Source: Frankineae bacterium MT45 | GTDB lineage: Bacteria; Actinomycetota; Actinomycetes; Mycobacteriales; Jatrophihabitantaceae | Length of the DNA: 64,000 bases | NCBI GenBank assembly: GCA_900100325.1 | Contig: LT629697.1 | Coordinates: 1,671,423 to 1,735,422 of the forward strand | Reading direction: 5' to 3' | Part shown: positions 1-9,048 of the stretch, in pieces | Layout: every line of letters starts with the position of its first letter | Position numbering within the stretch: the first letter of the stretch is position 1 | Position numbers and translations under genes: made by a program | The notes under the pieces: model-generated | The model's database searches: none | The model's input: the letters and a program-made list of their open reading frames with translations, nothing else | What the model was told of the DNA's origin: nothing

Positions 1-125
1 TCGAAGGGTCGGGCCAGGTCGCTGACCGAGGCGGGGCCGCGGGCCAGTCGCTCGACGATCGCTCGCCGTGTTACGTCGCCGAGAGCACGGAAAAGCAGAT
101 CAAGCCCTTCCTGATACTTAGGCAC
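1..125 (-). CDS. ArsR-family transcriptional regulator, N-terminal fragment cut by the window edge
   Basis: Reading leftwards from a GTG at 125 gives MPKYQEGLDLLFRALGDVTR followed by RRAIVERLARGPASVSDLAR. This is the typical start of an ArsR-type winged-helix repressor (LFRALGDxTRRxIxxxLxxGPxSVxDLA). Only about 41 residues lie inside the window. An ATG two bases upstream is in another frame and gives no such protein, so GTG is preferred. A 10-bp perfect inverted repeat covers the start codon and is probably its own operator. The inducer cannot be told because the sensor residues are outside the window. Confidence 0.8.
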   Translation of the reverse strand, partial: MPKYQEGLDLLFRALGDVTRRAIVERLARGPASVSDLARPF

Positions 126-137
126 ATGCCTAAGTAT
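114..137. promoter_or_regulatory. Inverted repeat over the arsR-type start codon, probable autoregulatory operator
   Basis: ATACTTAGGC (114-123) and GCCTAAGTAT (128-137) are perfect reverse complements separated by ACAT. The repeat spans the GTG start of the ArsR-family gene. ArsR proteins commonly bind such AT-flanked dyads in their own promoters. That it is bound by this protein is inferred. Confidence 0.6.
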
Positions 138-183
138 TGTCAGCGGTCATCCCGCTGTCAAGTGGAGCGACGATCGCGGCGAA

Positions 184-600
184 TTACAGGGGAATCTCGT
201 AGACGATGAAGCCGGAGTTGCTGGCGACATGGTCGTAGAGGCGGCGGGCTGTGCTGTTCGAGTCCCGGGTCAGCCAGTAGACGCGGCTGCATTCGCGGTC
301 GCGCGCCCAGTCGGTGACGGCACCGATCAGGGCCCGGCCGACCCCCTGGCCCCGCGCCTCCGGGATCGTGTACAGATCCTCCAGGTAGCAGACGTCCGGT
401 GCCGTCGTGCTGGCGTGGACGAGGAAGTGCGTCAACCCGACGAGGCGCCCGTCGATCGTCGCCCCCAGGACATGCATGACACTGTCCTGCTGGAACAAGT
501 CCCAGGCCCGGTCGTAGGTCGACTCCTCATAACGCTGCTCGTAGAAGTCGTTGTACGCGACGAAGAGTCGCTGCCATTCGGGTCGATCATCCGCGGCCAA
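184..600 (-). CDS. GNAT-family N-acetyltransferase
   Basis: A 138-residue protein with the GNAT fold. Motif A is clear: LEDLYTIPEARGQGVGRALI, with the acetyl-CoA pyrophosphate-binding RGQGVG, followed by the C-terminal N-S-T-A-R-x-L-Y helix that is typical of small-molecule acetyltransferases. The frame is open upstream of the TTG used here (600). A GGGAG sequence lies a little further upstream, so the true start may be a few codons earlier. It follows the secreted protease gene (stop at 633) with almost no gap and is probably cotranscribed with it. The substrate is unknown. Confidence 0.8.
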   Translation of the reverse strand: MAADDRPEWQRLFVAYNDFYEQRYEESTYDRAWDLFQQDSVMHVLGATIDGRLVGLTHFLVHASTTAPDVCYLEDLYTIPEARGQGVGRALIGAVTDWARDRECSRVYWLTRDSNSTARRLYDHVASNSGFIVYEIPL

Positions 601-632
601 CCGCGAGATGCTCAGCCCGCTGCTCCCTTCGA

Positions 633-3600
633 TCAGGCCCCCACACGGAAGGTGAAGGGCACCGACGCCACCTCGTCGGCGAAGCCGGAGGTGCCGGCCG
701 CAGCGAACGGCTGGAGCGTGTCGACGAAGATCGTGCCCTGCTGCAGCGAGCCGACCGATCCGCTCGGCTTCAGGTGCAGGGTCACCGTCGCACTACCGCC
801 GGCCGGCACGGTCACCGGAGTGGCGGCCGGCGCCGATGTGGAGACGGTCGCCAGCAGTGGGTCGCCGGTGCTTGAGGTGTAGTCACCGTAGAACGTCCGG
901 GCCAGAATCGTCGCCTGCATGCTGACCGATCCGACGGGCGAACCGTCGGCCGGAGCCGGACCGATGAGTGACGGGAAGGCCGCCCAGAGCGCAGAGGCGA
1001 TCGGCGAGGCGGTGTGAACCGCGGTGGCGCCGGTGCCGGTGGTCGACTCGATGTCCGGGTTGTTCGGCGCATTCAACGCCGTCGGGCTGTCCAGCGGCAT
1101 CACGTCGAAGGTGATCGGGTCGGTCGCCGAGGCACCGACGACCAGCTTCGATCCCTCGGTCGGAACCAGCCAACCCGGTACTGATTCGCTCGGCAGCGGC
1201 AGCGCGATACTCGCCGTGAACTGATCACTGGAGGCCGCCTCGGTCGCGACCAGCGGGAAGGTCTGCTGCGACGTGCCGCGCGGGTCGACGAAGTACGTCT
1301 GATCCTGCGGGCCGGTGTTGTGGATCGTGATCGTCTGCGTCGATCCGTTCTGCTTGCTGATCACCGCATTCGAGCTGTTCGGCACCCCGGAGGTGAAGAC
1401 CGGCGTGGTCGAGAGCGAGGCGATACCCGAGTAATTCTCGGGCAGTTGCGTGCCCAGGACCGGGTTCACGAGCTCCAGGGTCAACTCCCAGATGCCGGGC
1501 GTCGGGTTGGCCCTAGTCGCCTCGATGCCGGTGCCGGTGGTGCCGTCCGCCGCTGCATTGACGACGGTCGAGAGCGGCTCGCCCGAGGGGTCAGAGAGGT
1601 GCGCGACCACCTCGTTCGGGGTTGCGCCGGCCACCTTGATCTTGAAGTCGAGTCCGGCCGCCCCCCGCGGGACGCTGAAGAGGTACGTCTTCGTCTGCGC
1701 GGGGGAGAAGTCGCGACCGTTGGCCGTGGTGAATGTGCCGTCAAACGTGGTCGGTCGTCCCGCCTGCAGTGCTAGCACAGTTCTGGTCACGATCGAGGCC
1801 GTGGTGGTCTGACCGAAGGCGCCGGTGAGTACCAGCGACGAGGCCGCCGTCGTGGTCCTCGGCGAATGCGTGGTGACGGTCAGGGTGCGTGACTGACCGG
1901 CGGCCAGGCTGAAGCTGGACGGGCTCACCTGGCCGGCCGAGCCCGCCTGGTAGGAGGTGGTGGTCAGGGTGGCCGGACCGGTGTATCCGGCCGAGGTGGC
2001 CGCCGTCCAGATGATTGCGGTCCACGTGCCGGGGGCCGGCGAGTGGAGCTCGACCCGGCCGAAGTTCCCAGTGCCCTGGGGCAGCGAGTAGCCACTGAAC
2101 GTTCCCTGCGGATCGAGCAGACTCAGCCGCACGATCTGCCCGGGCCCGTTCCAGCTCACCGTCGAAGCGAGTCGATCCACCCCTGGTGCCACCTTGAATG
2201 TGGTGGTCACATACGAGCGGGTTATCCCGATGGCGTCGACGAAGGTGTGTGTCGGCGCCGAAGCGGAGAGGTTCACCGTCTTCTGCTGGGACGCGGTCTG
2301 GGTGCTCACGTTGCGCAGCACCGCACTGACCCGCTGGGTGCCGACACCGTCATTGGTTACCTTGAATTGCTTGGTGATCGTCCCCTCCGGGCCGGCTACT
2401 CCATTGAGCTGGGTCTGGTCCAGCAGCAGGTTCTGGCCGGTGTTGGTGGCCGTCCCGAGGCTGGCCGCGAGCTGCACCGCCCGGTAGCTGTTGAGCAGAC
2501 CAGAGCCCTGCAGGTCAGCCGGCAGCCCGAGGTCGTCCGCGCTGCTGTCGAGCACCTGCCGGACCTGCTGCGGGGTCGGCGAGGCACCCTGGTGGGTCTT
2601 GCGGTAGGCCTGTACGACCAGTGCCGCGGCCCCGGACGTCAGGGGCGCCGACTCGCTCGTCCCGCCGAATACCTCGAGGTTGCTCGGGTCGCCCTTGTTG
2701 TCGAAGCAGTCGTACTGCGGGTCACCCGAGGGGAGCGTCCGGTCCGAGCAGAGCGACCAGTTGAGGTCACCGGGGGCCGTCAGATCCTGCACCCGCTGGG
2801 TCTGCGAGATGCCACCCGAGGAGAGCGACGAGAGCTGGTTGCTCGTGTACTTGCCGTTGCCCAACTGGAAGCCGTACGCGGTCTGCTGCGCGTAGATCTG
2901 CTCGGCCGTGCTGGCCCCGGCGCCGATGACCCAGGGGTCGGTCGCGGCAGTGCCGATGGTGTTGCCGCCACCCGCGTCCCCGGTGCTGGCGATCACCGTC
3001 ACGCCGGCGTCCACCGCGTCGTGGTTGAAGGCGCTGATCGGGTCGGTCGCGTTGTCCGGGTAGGGGTTGGAACCGAACGATTCATTGAGGATGTCGACGT
3101 GATCGACGTTCACCGCCCAGTCGATGGCCTGGATGATGGTCGAGGTCGGCGCGGTGAGCAGCGCGTTGGAGAAGACCTTCAGCGCGACCATCGACGCACC
3201 GGGCGCCATCCCCTCGACGCGGATGTTGCAGCCGGCCGGGAGGGGATGGGCCGGGTTCATGAAGGTGGAGATGTCGTAGGTCTCGCGTCCCTGGGCCGCG
3301 ATCGAACTGGCGTCACCGAAGGCCTCACCGCCGGAGGTCGGGGCGTTCGTCCCGTCTCCGGAGAAGTCCTGGTAGTCGGTGATGACGTGCGAGCCGTCGG
3401 CCCGGATGAAGTCCGGCTGGTTGATGTCCAGTCCGTCGGCGATGAAGCCGACTTTTACCCCTGTTCCGTCATACCCCAGCGAGCGCGCCGTGGGCGTCTG
3501 GGCGTTGTCGGAGTCGGTGTGGGTGAGCGCCAGCGCCTCCGGCTCCAGCAGTGGCTTCGACGGGTCGGTCGGGCAGATGCTCTGCGCCGGTGTGGCCGTC

Positions 3601-4016
3601 CCGGCGGCGGCCTTTACCGCCTTCTCGCCAGCGGCGGAGAGCTTCCACTGCAGATCAGGGACGACCTCAGCCACCGCCGGGTCGCTCTGCAGCGCGGCGA
3701 CGGCGCTGCTCGGAAGGGTGGCCGCGACCGCATTCAGGGTCTTATAGGTCTTGGTGGTCTTGCCGCCGAGCTTTCCGATGCGCTGCCGCAGCGGGGCTTG
3801 GTCGGCGCCGACGGCTGCGGCTCGCCGGCTCATCCCGGCCTGCGTGGCGGGCTTGTCCGTGTGCTGATCGCGCAGGAGCACGATGACGTTCTGGGTAGCG
3901 CCGACGGCGTCAGCTGGTGGGGCCAATGCCACCGCGACGAGCCCGGCTCCTCCCATCGCGATTGTGGCTAGCAGGGCAGTAGCGGACTTCGCGGAGCAGA
4001 GTCTCATCTTCGTCAT
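633..4016 (-). CDS. Secreted subtilase-fold serine protease with sedolisin-like catalytic residues
   Basis: A 1127-residue exported protease. Residues 1-38 form a signal peptide ending ADA. Residues ~42-125 resemble the I9 inhibitor prodomain of subtilisins (DPAVAEVVPD near its end). The catalytic domain spans ~180-475: the first Asp motif is FIADGLD (D194), the serine motif is GGTSESAP (S454). The subtilisin His motif (HGTxVAG) is absent; the equivalent place reads GEAFGDASSIAA, giving an E231-x3-D235 pair, and the oxyanion-hole Asn is replaced by Asp in STGDAGG (D347). Glu/Asp/Asp/Ser is the arrangement of S53 sedolisins. About 650 C-terminal residues look like beta-sandwich modules, partly P-domain-like. 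No cell-wall anchor was seen, so it is probably released. It may still be scored as S8 by profile searches. Confidence 0.85.
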   Translation of the reverse strand: MTKMRLCSAKSATALLATIAMGGAGLVAVALAPPADAVGATQNVIVLLRDQHTDKPATQAGMSRRAAAVGADQAPLRQRIGKLGGKTTKTYKTLNAVAATLPSSAVAALQSDPAVAEVVPDLQWKLSAAGEKAVKAAAGTATPAQSICPTDPSKPLLEPEALALTHTDSDNAQTPTARSLGYDGTGVKVGFIADGLDINQPDFIRADGSHVITDYQDFSGDGTNAPTSGGEAFGDASSIAAQGRETYDISTFMNPAHPLPAGCNIRVEGMAPGASMVALKVFSNALLTAPTSTIIQAIDWAVNVDHVDILNESFGSNPYPDNATDPISAFNHDAVDAGVTVIASTGDAGGGNTIGTAATDPWVIGAGASTAEQIYAQQTAYGFQLGNGKYTSNQLSSLSSGGISQTQRVQDLTAPGDLNWSLCSDRTLPSGDPQYDCFDNKGDPSNLEVFGGTSESAPLTSGAAALVVQAYRKTHQGASPTPQQVRQVLDSSADDLGLPADLQGSGLLNSYRAVQLAASLGTATNTGQNLLLDQTQLNGVAGPEGTITKQFKVTNDGVGTQRVSAVLRNVSTQTASQQKTVNLSASAPTHTFVDAIGITRSYVTTTFKVAPGVDRLASTVSWNGPGQIVRLSLLDPQGTFSGYSLPQGTGNFGRVELHSPAPGTWTAIIWTAATSAGYTGPATLTTTSYQAGSAGQVSPSSFSLAAGQSRTLTVTTHSPRTTTAASSLVLTGAFGQTTTASIVTRTVLALQAGRPTTFDGTFTTANGRDFSPAQTKTYLFSVPRGAAGLDFKIKVAGATPNEVVAHLSDPSGEPLSTVVNAAADGTTGTGIEATRANPTPGIWELTLELVNPVLGTQLPENYSGIASLSTTPVFTSGVPNSSNAVISKQNGSTQTITIHNTGPQDQTYFVDPRGTSQQTFPLVATEAASSDQFTASIALPLPSESVPGWLVPTEGSKLVVGASATDPITFDVMPLDSPTALNAPNNPDIESTTGTGATAVHTASPIASALWAAFPSLIGPAPADGSPVGSVSMQATILARTFYGDYTSSTGDPLLATVSTSAPAATPVTVPAGGSATVTLHLKPSGSVGSLQQGTIFVDTLQPFAAAGTSGFADEVASVPFTFRVGA

Positions 4017-4124
4017 CCCAGGCGTGAGTGATCGAAAGGAGCGGACTCAGCCGACCTAAACACTGCCGCAGAGGATTCGCAATAGTCAGCAGCGTGTCGC
4101 CTAGTGCTTAGTTTCTGTTAGGAC

Positions 4125-5660
4125 TCACTGAGGGGCGCCGTCGAGCTGCGGCGCGGGCTGAGCAGCCCGGTAGCGGGGTAGCCAGCGCAGTGCCAACAAC
4201 CCGGCGAAGCCCATAATCCCCGCCATTACATAGAGAACCGTGCGGGTGGCCTCGGCGAAGTCGAGTTGGATGAAAGGCGGGATGCTCTCCCCGGACCCGC
4301 CGCCGCCGAGCTGCGACACCTTCGCCGCGACATCATTGGCCCGCCCTGACGGCACTCCCTGCGCGATCAGCGACGCCGCGATCTGCGTCTGCATCACGGT
4401 CACGAGGATGGTGCCCAGGATGGCCAGTCCCAGGCTGGCGCCGTAGTTGCGCACCGTCTGGGTGATGCCGGTGGCCTCGCCGTAGGCCGAGCTGGGTGCA
4501 CGATTCAGAGCGTCCGTGTTGGCCTGTCCGAGCATCAGGCCCATGCCGGCGCCGGCCATGATGATGCACCAGATCTGCTGCCCCATCACCAGCGTCGTCA
4601 CCCGGCCGGCCCAGAGCGCCAGGCCGACACAGGCCACCACGCAGCCGATGACGATCGGGCGCCGGGCGCCGCCGCGATCGAGCATCCGCCCGCCGATCTG
4701 CGCGGCGACTACGAAGCCGATGAAGAAGTACAGCAGGGTGAGGCTGGCCTTGGACGCGGCGTAGCCCAGCGAGATCTGCGAGTACTCACTGGCGAAGAAG
4801 AAGACCGGCACGAAGACCATCATCGCGACGGTGAGTATGACGTTCTGGGCCAGGAAGACGCGATCCTGAAAGATCTTCACGTTGATGAGGGGTGACTCGG
4901 TGCCCTGCTCGACCCGGAAGAAGACGAGGAGCAGCGCCGCCCCGACGACGATGCAGGCGATGGTGAGCGGGTTGCTCCAGCCCCAGCGGGCCGCCTGCTG
5001 GAAGCCGAAGACGCTGAGGCTCACCCCGAGCACGATCAGAACGAGGCCGCGGTAGTCCATCGGGGCCGGGTGCCGGCTGCTCGCCGGCTTCGCGATCACG
5101 ATGAGCAGCAGTGCGATGACCGCGACCGGGATGTTGACCCAGAAGATGGCCCGCCAGGTCCAGAGGGTGAGGTAGCCGCCGAGGGCCGGCCCGACCGCAG
5201 TGAGCCCCCCGGCGACGCCGAAGAAGAGCGCAAGTGCCTTGCCGCGCTCCCTCACCTCATAGCTGTTGAGGACGATGGCCAGCGCGGCCGGGTACATCAG
5301 CGCCCCACCGGCACCCTGTACGGCGCGGAAGGTGACGAGCCAGGCCTCGGCCCAGCGGCCGGTCGGGGTGAGGCCGCAGAGCGCGGAGGCGCCGGCGAAG
5401 ACCAGGATGCCGACGATCACCATTGGGCGGTGGCCGATGGTGTCGGCCAGCCGTCCCCCATAGGCGAAGAGGGCGGCCAGGGTCAGCAGGTAGGCGTTGA
5501 TGGCCCACTGGATTCCGGTGCTGGACAGCCCGAGTTCGCTCTGGATCTTCGGGGCCGCGACGGAGACGATCGTCTGATCGATGAAGGTCATCGCGACCGC
5601 GAAGATCATCGCGGTGAGTACAAGTCCGCGCCCGGTGCCGGTCGCTTCACGGGTTGTCAT
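4125..5660 (-). CDS. MFS multidrug exporter, DHA2 (EmrB/QacA-like) family
   Basis: A polytopic membrane protein of 511 residues, the usual size for 14-helix drug:proton antiporters. The N-terminal motif DQTIVSVAAPKIQSELG is the DHA2 signature in helix 1. GRLADTIGHRPM is the loop 2-3 motif, and GAGGALMYPAAL lies on helix 4. The start at 5660 is preferred over an upstream ATG because GGAGAGGAA lies about 5 bases before it and the protein then begins MTTREATGTGRGLVL, just before helix 1. It lies 50 bp downstream of the azoreductase gene, so the pair may be a small detoxification operon. The substrate is unknown. Confidence 0.88.
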   Translation of the reverse strand: MTTREATGTGRGLVLTAMIFAVAMTFIDQTIVSVAAPKIQSELGLSSTGIQWAINAYLLTLAALFAYGGRLADTIGHRPMVIVGILVFAGASALCGLTPTGRWAEAWLVTFRAVQGAGGALMYPAALAIVLNSYEVRERGKALALFFGVAGGLTAVGPALGGYLTLWTWRAIFWVNIPVAVIALLLIVIAKPASSRHPAPMDYRGLVLIVLGVSLSVFGFQQAARWGWSNPLTIACIVVGAALLLVFFRVEQGTESPLINVKIFQDRVFLAQNVILTVAMMVFVPVFFFASEYSQISLGYAASKASLTLLYFFIGFVVAAQIGGRMLDRGGARRPIVIGCVVACVGLALWAGRVTTLVMGQQIWCIIMAGAGMGLMLGQANTDALNRAPSSAYGEATGITQTVRNYGASLGLAILGTILVTVMQTQIAASLIAQGVPSGRANDVAAKVSQLGGGGSGESIPPFIQLDFAEATRTVLYVMAGIMGFAGLLALRWLPRYRAAQPAPQLDGAPQ

Positions 5661-5710
5661 GCGATTCCTCTCCGCTCGTCGGCGCGGCTGGTCCCGGGAC
5701 GCGCTCCCGG

Positions 5711-6373
5711 TTAGGTGGCCGCGGCCGTCGCCGTGGTCGTGGATGCCTGCCACTCGTCACTGCCGGCCAGGGTGCGGGCAGTCTCCAGCGCATTCGCTAG
5801 ATTACCGGGGCGCGTCGGCGGCATATCCATCCCCTCGGCATTGATGAAGGTGAGGTCGGTGATCCCGATCAGACCGAAGATGGAGCGAAGATAAGGCTCT
5901 TGGAAATCCAGGGTGTTCAGGTAGCCGCCGGGCGAGTAGTCGCCCCCACGTGAAGTAACACAGAGCATCTTCTTGCCCAGCACCAACGGGACGAGCTGCC
6001 CGAAGTCGTCGTAGCGAAACGCATAACCGGGCTGGACGATGCAGTCGATGTAGTACTTGAGGGCGTACGGGATGCTGAGATTCCACATGGGCGCCGAAAT
6101 CAAATAGGCGTCGGCCGAGAGAAAGTGCGCGATGAGCGCCTCGATCTGCCGCCACGACTCAATGTGTGCCCGGTCGATCGGTTGTCCCACCATCAGGGTG
6201 TATTTGACTTCGATATTCTCCCCGGCCACCGCCGGAAGTTCGTGGTTGTACAGGTCGATGACGTCCAATTCGACCTCGCCTCGCTCCTGCAGGCCCTCCA
6301 GAAATGCATCCGCCACCTGGACTGAGGTGGAGTTCTCACCGCGAGGCGAGGCGATGATGTGCAGCAGCTTCAT
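5711..6373 (-). CDS. azoR: FMN-dependent NADH-azoreductase (AzoR-like, flavodoxin-2 fold)
   Basis: A 220-residue homologue of AzoR, which uses NADH and FMN to reduce quinones and azo compounds. The protein begins MKLLHIIASPRGENSTS, the FMN-phosphate loop. It contains SAPMWNLSIPYALKYYIDC, the FMN-contacting segment, and VTSRGGDYSPGG. The ATG at 6373 is chosen because GGAG lies 8 bases before it; the longer open frame adds 18 non-homologous residues. The C-terminal ~15 residues are a Thr/Ala tail. An AT-rich stretch upstream (6430-6550) is the probable promoter region. The natural substrate is unknown. Confidence 0.87.
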   Translation of the reverse strand: MKLLHIIASPRGENSTSVQVADAFLEGLQERGEVELDVIDLYNHELPAVAGENIEVKYTLMVGQPIDRAHIESWRQIEALIAHFLSADAYLISAPMWNLSIPYALKYYIDCIVQPGYAFRYDDFGQLVPLVLGKKMLCVTSRGGDYSPGGYLNTLDFQEPYLRSIFGLIGITDLTFINAEGMDMPPTRPGNLANALETARTLAGSDEWQASTTTATAAAT

Positions 6374-6552
6374 ATGAGCTCCGAATTCCCGAGGGCGACG
6401 AAGCGAATGGCCGCTTCTGGCGTGCATTGAACCAGACTCCGGTAAACAATAAATAGCGCCGCCGCTTAATATCTCGCTATTTCCGCTCGTCGGGATCGCT
6501 CAGTTAGTAGTCAATTACCGTTCGCATTCAAGAATTCGAAAATAGGGCCGCG

Positions 6553-7590
6553 CTACAGATCTCCGGTGGCCAGCGCCGTGTGCCGCAGCGCCGGAATGAC
6601 GGTCTCTCCGTAGGCCTCCAAGGTGGCCGCTTTGGCATCGTGCTGCAGGTACAGCGCGAACTGGTCGACCCCCAGCGCCTCGAGTTCGCGCATCCGCTGA
6701 ATCTGGATCTCGGGCGGCCCGATGACACAGAACCGGTCGACGATCTCGTCCGGAACGAAGTCGGTGTGCGTGTTCCCGGCGCGGCCGTGCTCGTTGTAGT
6801 CGTAGCCCTGTCGCCCCGCGATGTAGGAGGTGAGGGCCTCGGGGACATCACCGGATTCGCCGTATTTTGCGACGATATCGGCGACATGATTGCCGACCAT
6901 GCCTCCGAACCAGCGACACTGTTCCCGGGCGTGGGCCAGTTCGGCCTCGGAGTCGCCGGCGGTCACGTAGGCCGGTGCCGCGACGCAGAACTTCACCGAC
7001 AGCGGGTCACGTCCGGCCCGTTCGGCCGAGGACCGCACTCGGGCGATCATCCAAGCTGCGATGTCGGTGTCACCCAGTTGCAGGATAAAGCCGTCGCCGA
7101 TCTCGCCGGCCAGGTCGAGGGCCATCGGACCGTAGGCCGCCACCCAGACGTCGAGGCGCGAGGCGGTACCCCAGGGGAAGCGGACCGTCGTCCCGCTGAC
7201 CTCAGCCGTCCGCCCGTTGGCCAGCTCGCGGATCACGTGCACGGCCTCCCGCAGTGTCTTGAGGTTCGACGGCTTTCCGTTGAGCGTGCGTACCGCCGAG
7301 TCACCGCGGCCGATGCCGCAGATGGTCCGGTTCCCGTACATGTCATTGAGGGTGGCGAAGGTGGAGGCGGTGAGCGTCCAGTCCCGGGTGGCCGGGTTGG
7401 TGACCATCGGCCCGACCAGAACCTTGCGGGTTTCATTGAGGATCTGGCTGTAGATGACGTACGGCTCCTGCCAGAGGAGGTGGGAGTCGAAGGTCCAGAC
7501 GTGGCTGAACCCCTCGTTCTCGGCCTGACGGGCCAGATCGATGACCTTGGACGCGGGCGGGTTGCACTGGAGAACTACACCGAAGTCCAT
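6553..7590 (-). CDS. LLM-class oxidoreductase, probably F420-dependent (TIGR03842-like)
   Basis: A 345-residue luciferase-like monooxygenase-fold protein beginning MDFGVVLQCNPPASKVIDLA. Supporting features are HVWTFDSHLLWQEPY, GIGRGDSAVRTL, and the long TIM-barrel of F420-type members. The ATG at 7590 follows GGGAGTGAGC; upstream codons in the same frame are the antisense of nothing known and were discarded. It sits 11 bp downstream of the dihydropyrimidinase gene, in the same direction as the beta-ureidopropionase-like gene. The grouping suggests a role in pyrimidine or hydantoin catabolism; the reaction it catalyses is not known. F420 rather than FMN use is inferred from the family. Confidence 0.82.
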   Translation of the reverse strand: MDFGVVLQCNPPASKVIDLARQAENEGFSHVWTFDSHLLWQEPYVIYSQILNETRKVLVGPMVTNPATRDWTLTASTFATLNDMYGNRTICGIGRGDSAVRTLNGKPSNLKTLREAVHVIRELANGRTAEVSGTTVRFPWGTASRLDVWVAAYGPMALDLAGEIGDGFILQLGDTDIAAWMIARVRSSAERAGRDPLSVKFCVAAPAYVTAGDSEAELAHAREQCRWFGGMVGNHVADIVAKYGESGDVPEALTSYIAGRQGYDYNEHGRAGNTHTDFVPDEIVDRFCVIGPPEIQIQRMRELEALGVDQFALYLQHDAKAATLEAYGETVIPALRHTALATGDL

Positions 7591-7601
7591 GCTCACTCCC
7601 T

Positions 7602-9038
7602 TCAGATGAGGTTCTGCGAGAGGCCGCGCTTGACGAACTGCCCGTGGCCGGCGCGGCCGTGGAAGGCACCGTCGTCGACGATGATCGACCCGCGAGACAG
7701 GACGGTGTCGACGTGCCCGTCGATCTCGAAGCCCTCGTAGGCGGAGTAGTCCATGTTCATGTGGTGTGTCTTGCCGACACCGATGCTGGTGTGCCCGTTC
7801 GGGTCGTAGATCACCACGTCGGCATCCGCGCCGGGGGAGATGATGCCCTTGCGCGGGTACATGCCGAACATGCGAGCCGGTGTGGTGCAGCAGACCTCCA
7901 CCCACCGCTCCAGCGAGATCTGTCCCGACTTCACGCCCTGGAACATGAGATCCATCCGGTGTTCGACCGAACCGATGCCGTTGGGGATCTTGGCGAAGTT
8001 GCCGATCCCCATATCTTTCTGGCCCTTCATGCAGAACGGGCAGTGGTCGGTGCTCACCGTCGTCACGTCGCCGGTGCGCAGGTAGCGCCAGAGTTCGTCC
8101 TGGTGCCCCTCGGCCCGTGAGCGCAGCGGCGTCGAGCAGACCCACTTCGCCCCCTCGAAGGCACCCCATTCGCCACCCTGAGCACCCAGTTGCTCCTCGA
8201 GTGAGAGGTAGAGGTACTGCGGGCAGGTCTCGGCGAAGACGTTCTGCCCACGGCCGCGGGCGGCGGCGATCTGCTCCAAGGCCTGCTTGGCCGAGACGTG
8301 CACCACGTAGAGTGGGGCGCCGGTGACGTCGGCCAGCATGATCGCCCGGTGCGTCGCCTCCTCCTCCAGCTGCCAGGCCCGGGATGTACCGTGAAAATAG
8401 GGGGCTGTGTCGCCGCGGGCCAGCGCCTGCGCGACGAGCACGTCGATGGCGATGCCGTTCTCGGCGTGCATCATCAGCAGTGAACCGGTCTCGGCCGCGG
8501 TCTGCATGGCCCGCAGGATCTGACCGTCCGTGGAGTAGAAGACGCCCGGGTAGGCCATGAAGAGCTTGAAGCTGGTGACGCCCTCGTCGACGAGTTCGGT
8601 CATCGCCTTGAGCGCATCCTCGTCCACGCCGCCGATGATCTGGTGGAAGCCGTAGTCGATGGCGCACTGGCCGGCCGCCTTGCCGTGCCAGGCAGCGAGC
8701 GTGTCCTGCAGGCGTTCGCCGGGCGTCTGCACGACGAAGTCGATGATCGAGGTGGTGCCGCCCCAGGCCGCCGCTGCGGTCCCGGTGGCGAAGGTGTCCG
8801 AGGCTTCGGTGCCACCGAAGGGCATCTGCATGTGGGTGTGGCCATCGACCCCGCCCGGGATGACGTACTTCCCGGTGGCGTCGATGGTCACGTCCGCCGT
8901 CGCGGCAAGATCGGCGCCGAGAGCGGTCGAGCCCGGCTGCAGCACCGCCACGATCGTCTCGGCGTCGATGAGCACGTCCAGCGGCTGCGAGCCGGTACTG
9001 GAGACCACCGTGCCGCCGTGGATGAATGTCGTCGTCAT
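7602..9038 (-). CDS. hydA: Dihydropyrimidinase / hydantoinase
   Basis: A 478-residue cyclic-imide amidohydrolase. It opens dihydrouracil, dihydrothymine or 5-substituted hydantoins to N-carbamoyl amino acids. The metal ligands can be placed: DGHTHMQMP (about H67 and H69), TSFKLFMAYPG with the lysine that is carboxylated (about K158), MMHAENG (H191), VVHVSAKQA (H247) and VSTDHCPF (D331). YPGVFYSTDG contains the Tyr that contacts the substrate ring. Length matches the family. It begins 10 bp after the beta-ureidopropionase-like gene ends, so the two consecutive steps are encoded together. The substrate range cannot be decided from sequence. Confidence 0.92.
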   Translation of the reverse strand: MTTTFIHGGTVVSSTGSQPLDVLIDAETIVAVLQPGSTALGADLAATADVTIDATGKYVIPGGVDGHTHMQMPFGGTEASDTFATGTAAAAWGGTTSIIDFVVQTPGERLQDTLAAWHGKAAGQCAIDYGFHQIIGGVDEDALKAMTELVDEGVTSFKLFMAYPGVFYSTDGQILRAMQTAAETGSLLMMHAENGIAIDVLVAQALARGDTAPYFHGTSRAWQLEEEATHRAIMLADVTGAPLYVVHVSAKQALEQIAAARGRGQNVFAETCPQYLYLSLEEQLGAQGGEWGAFEGAKWVCSTPLRSRAEGHQDELWRYLRTGDVTTVSTDHCPFCMKGQKDMGIGNFAKIPNGIGSVEHRMDLMFQGVKSGQISLERWVEVCCTTPARMFGMYPRKGIISPGADADVVIYDPNGHTSIGVGKTHHMNMDYSAYEGFEIDGHVDTVLSRGSIIVDDGAFHGRAGHGQFVKRGLSQNLI

Positions 9039-9048
9039 GGTCGTCCTC

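Noticed and set aside
2043-3971. 642-codon open frame on the plus strand
   Set aside because: Antisense to the secreted protease; Arg/Val/Gly-rich translation with no domain, as expected from high-GC codon bias.
7591-8667. Extension of the LLM oxidoreductase frame by 359 codons upstream
   Set aside because: The extra residues lie inside dihydropyrimidinase in another frame and have only Arg/Gly-rich sequence; a good ribosome-binding site marks 7590.
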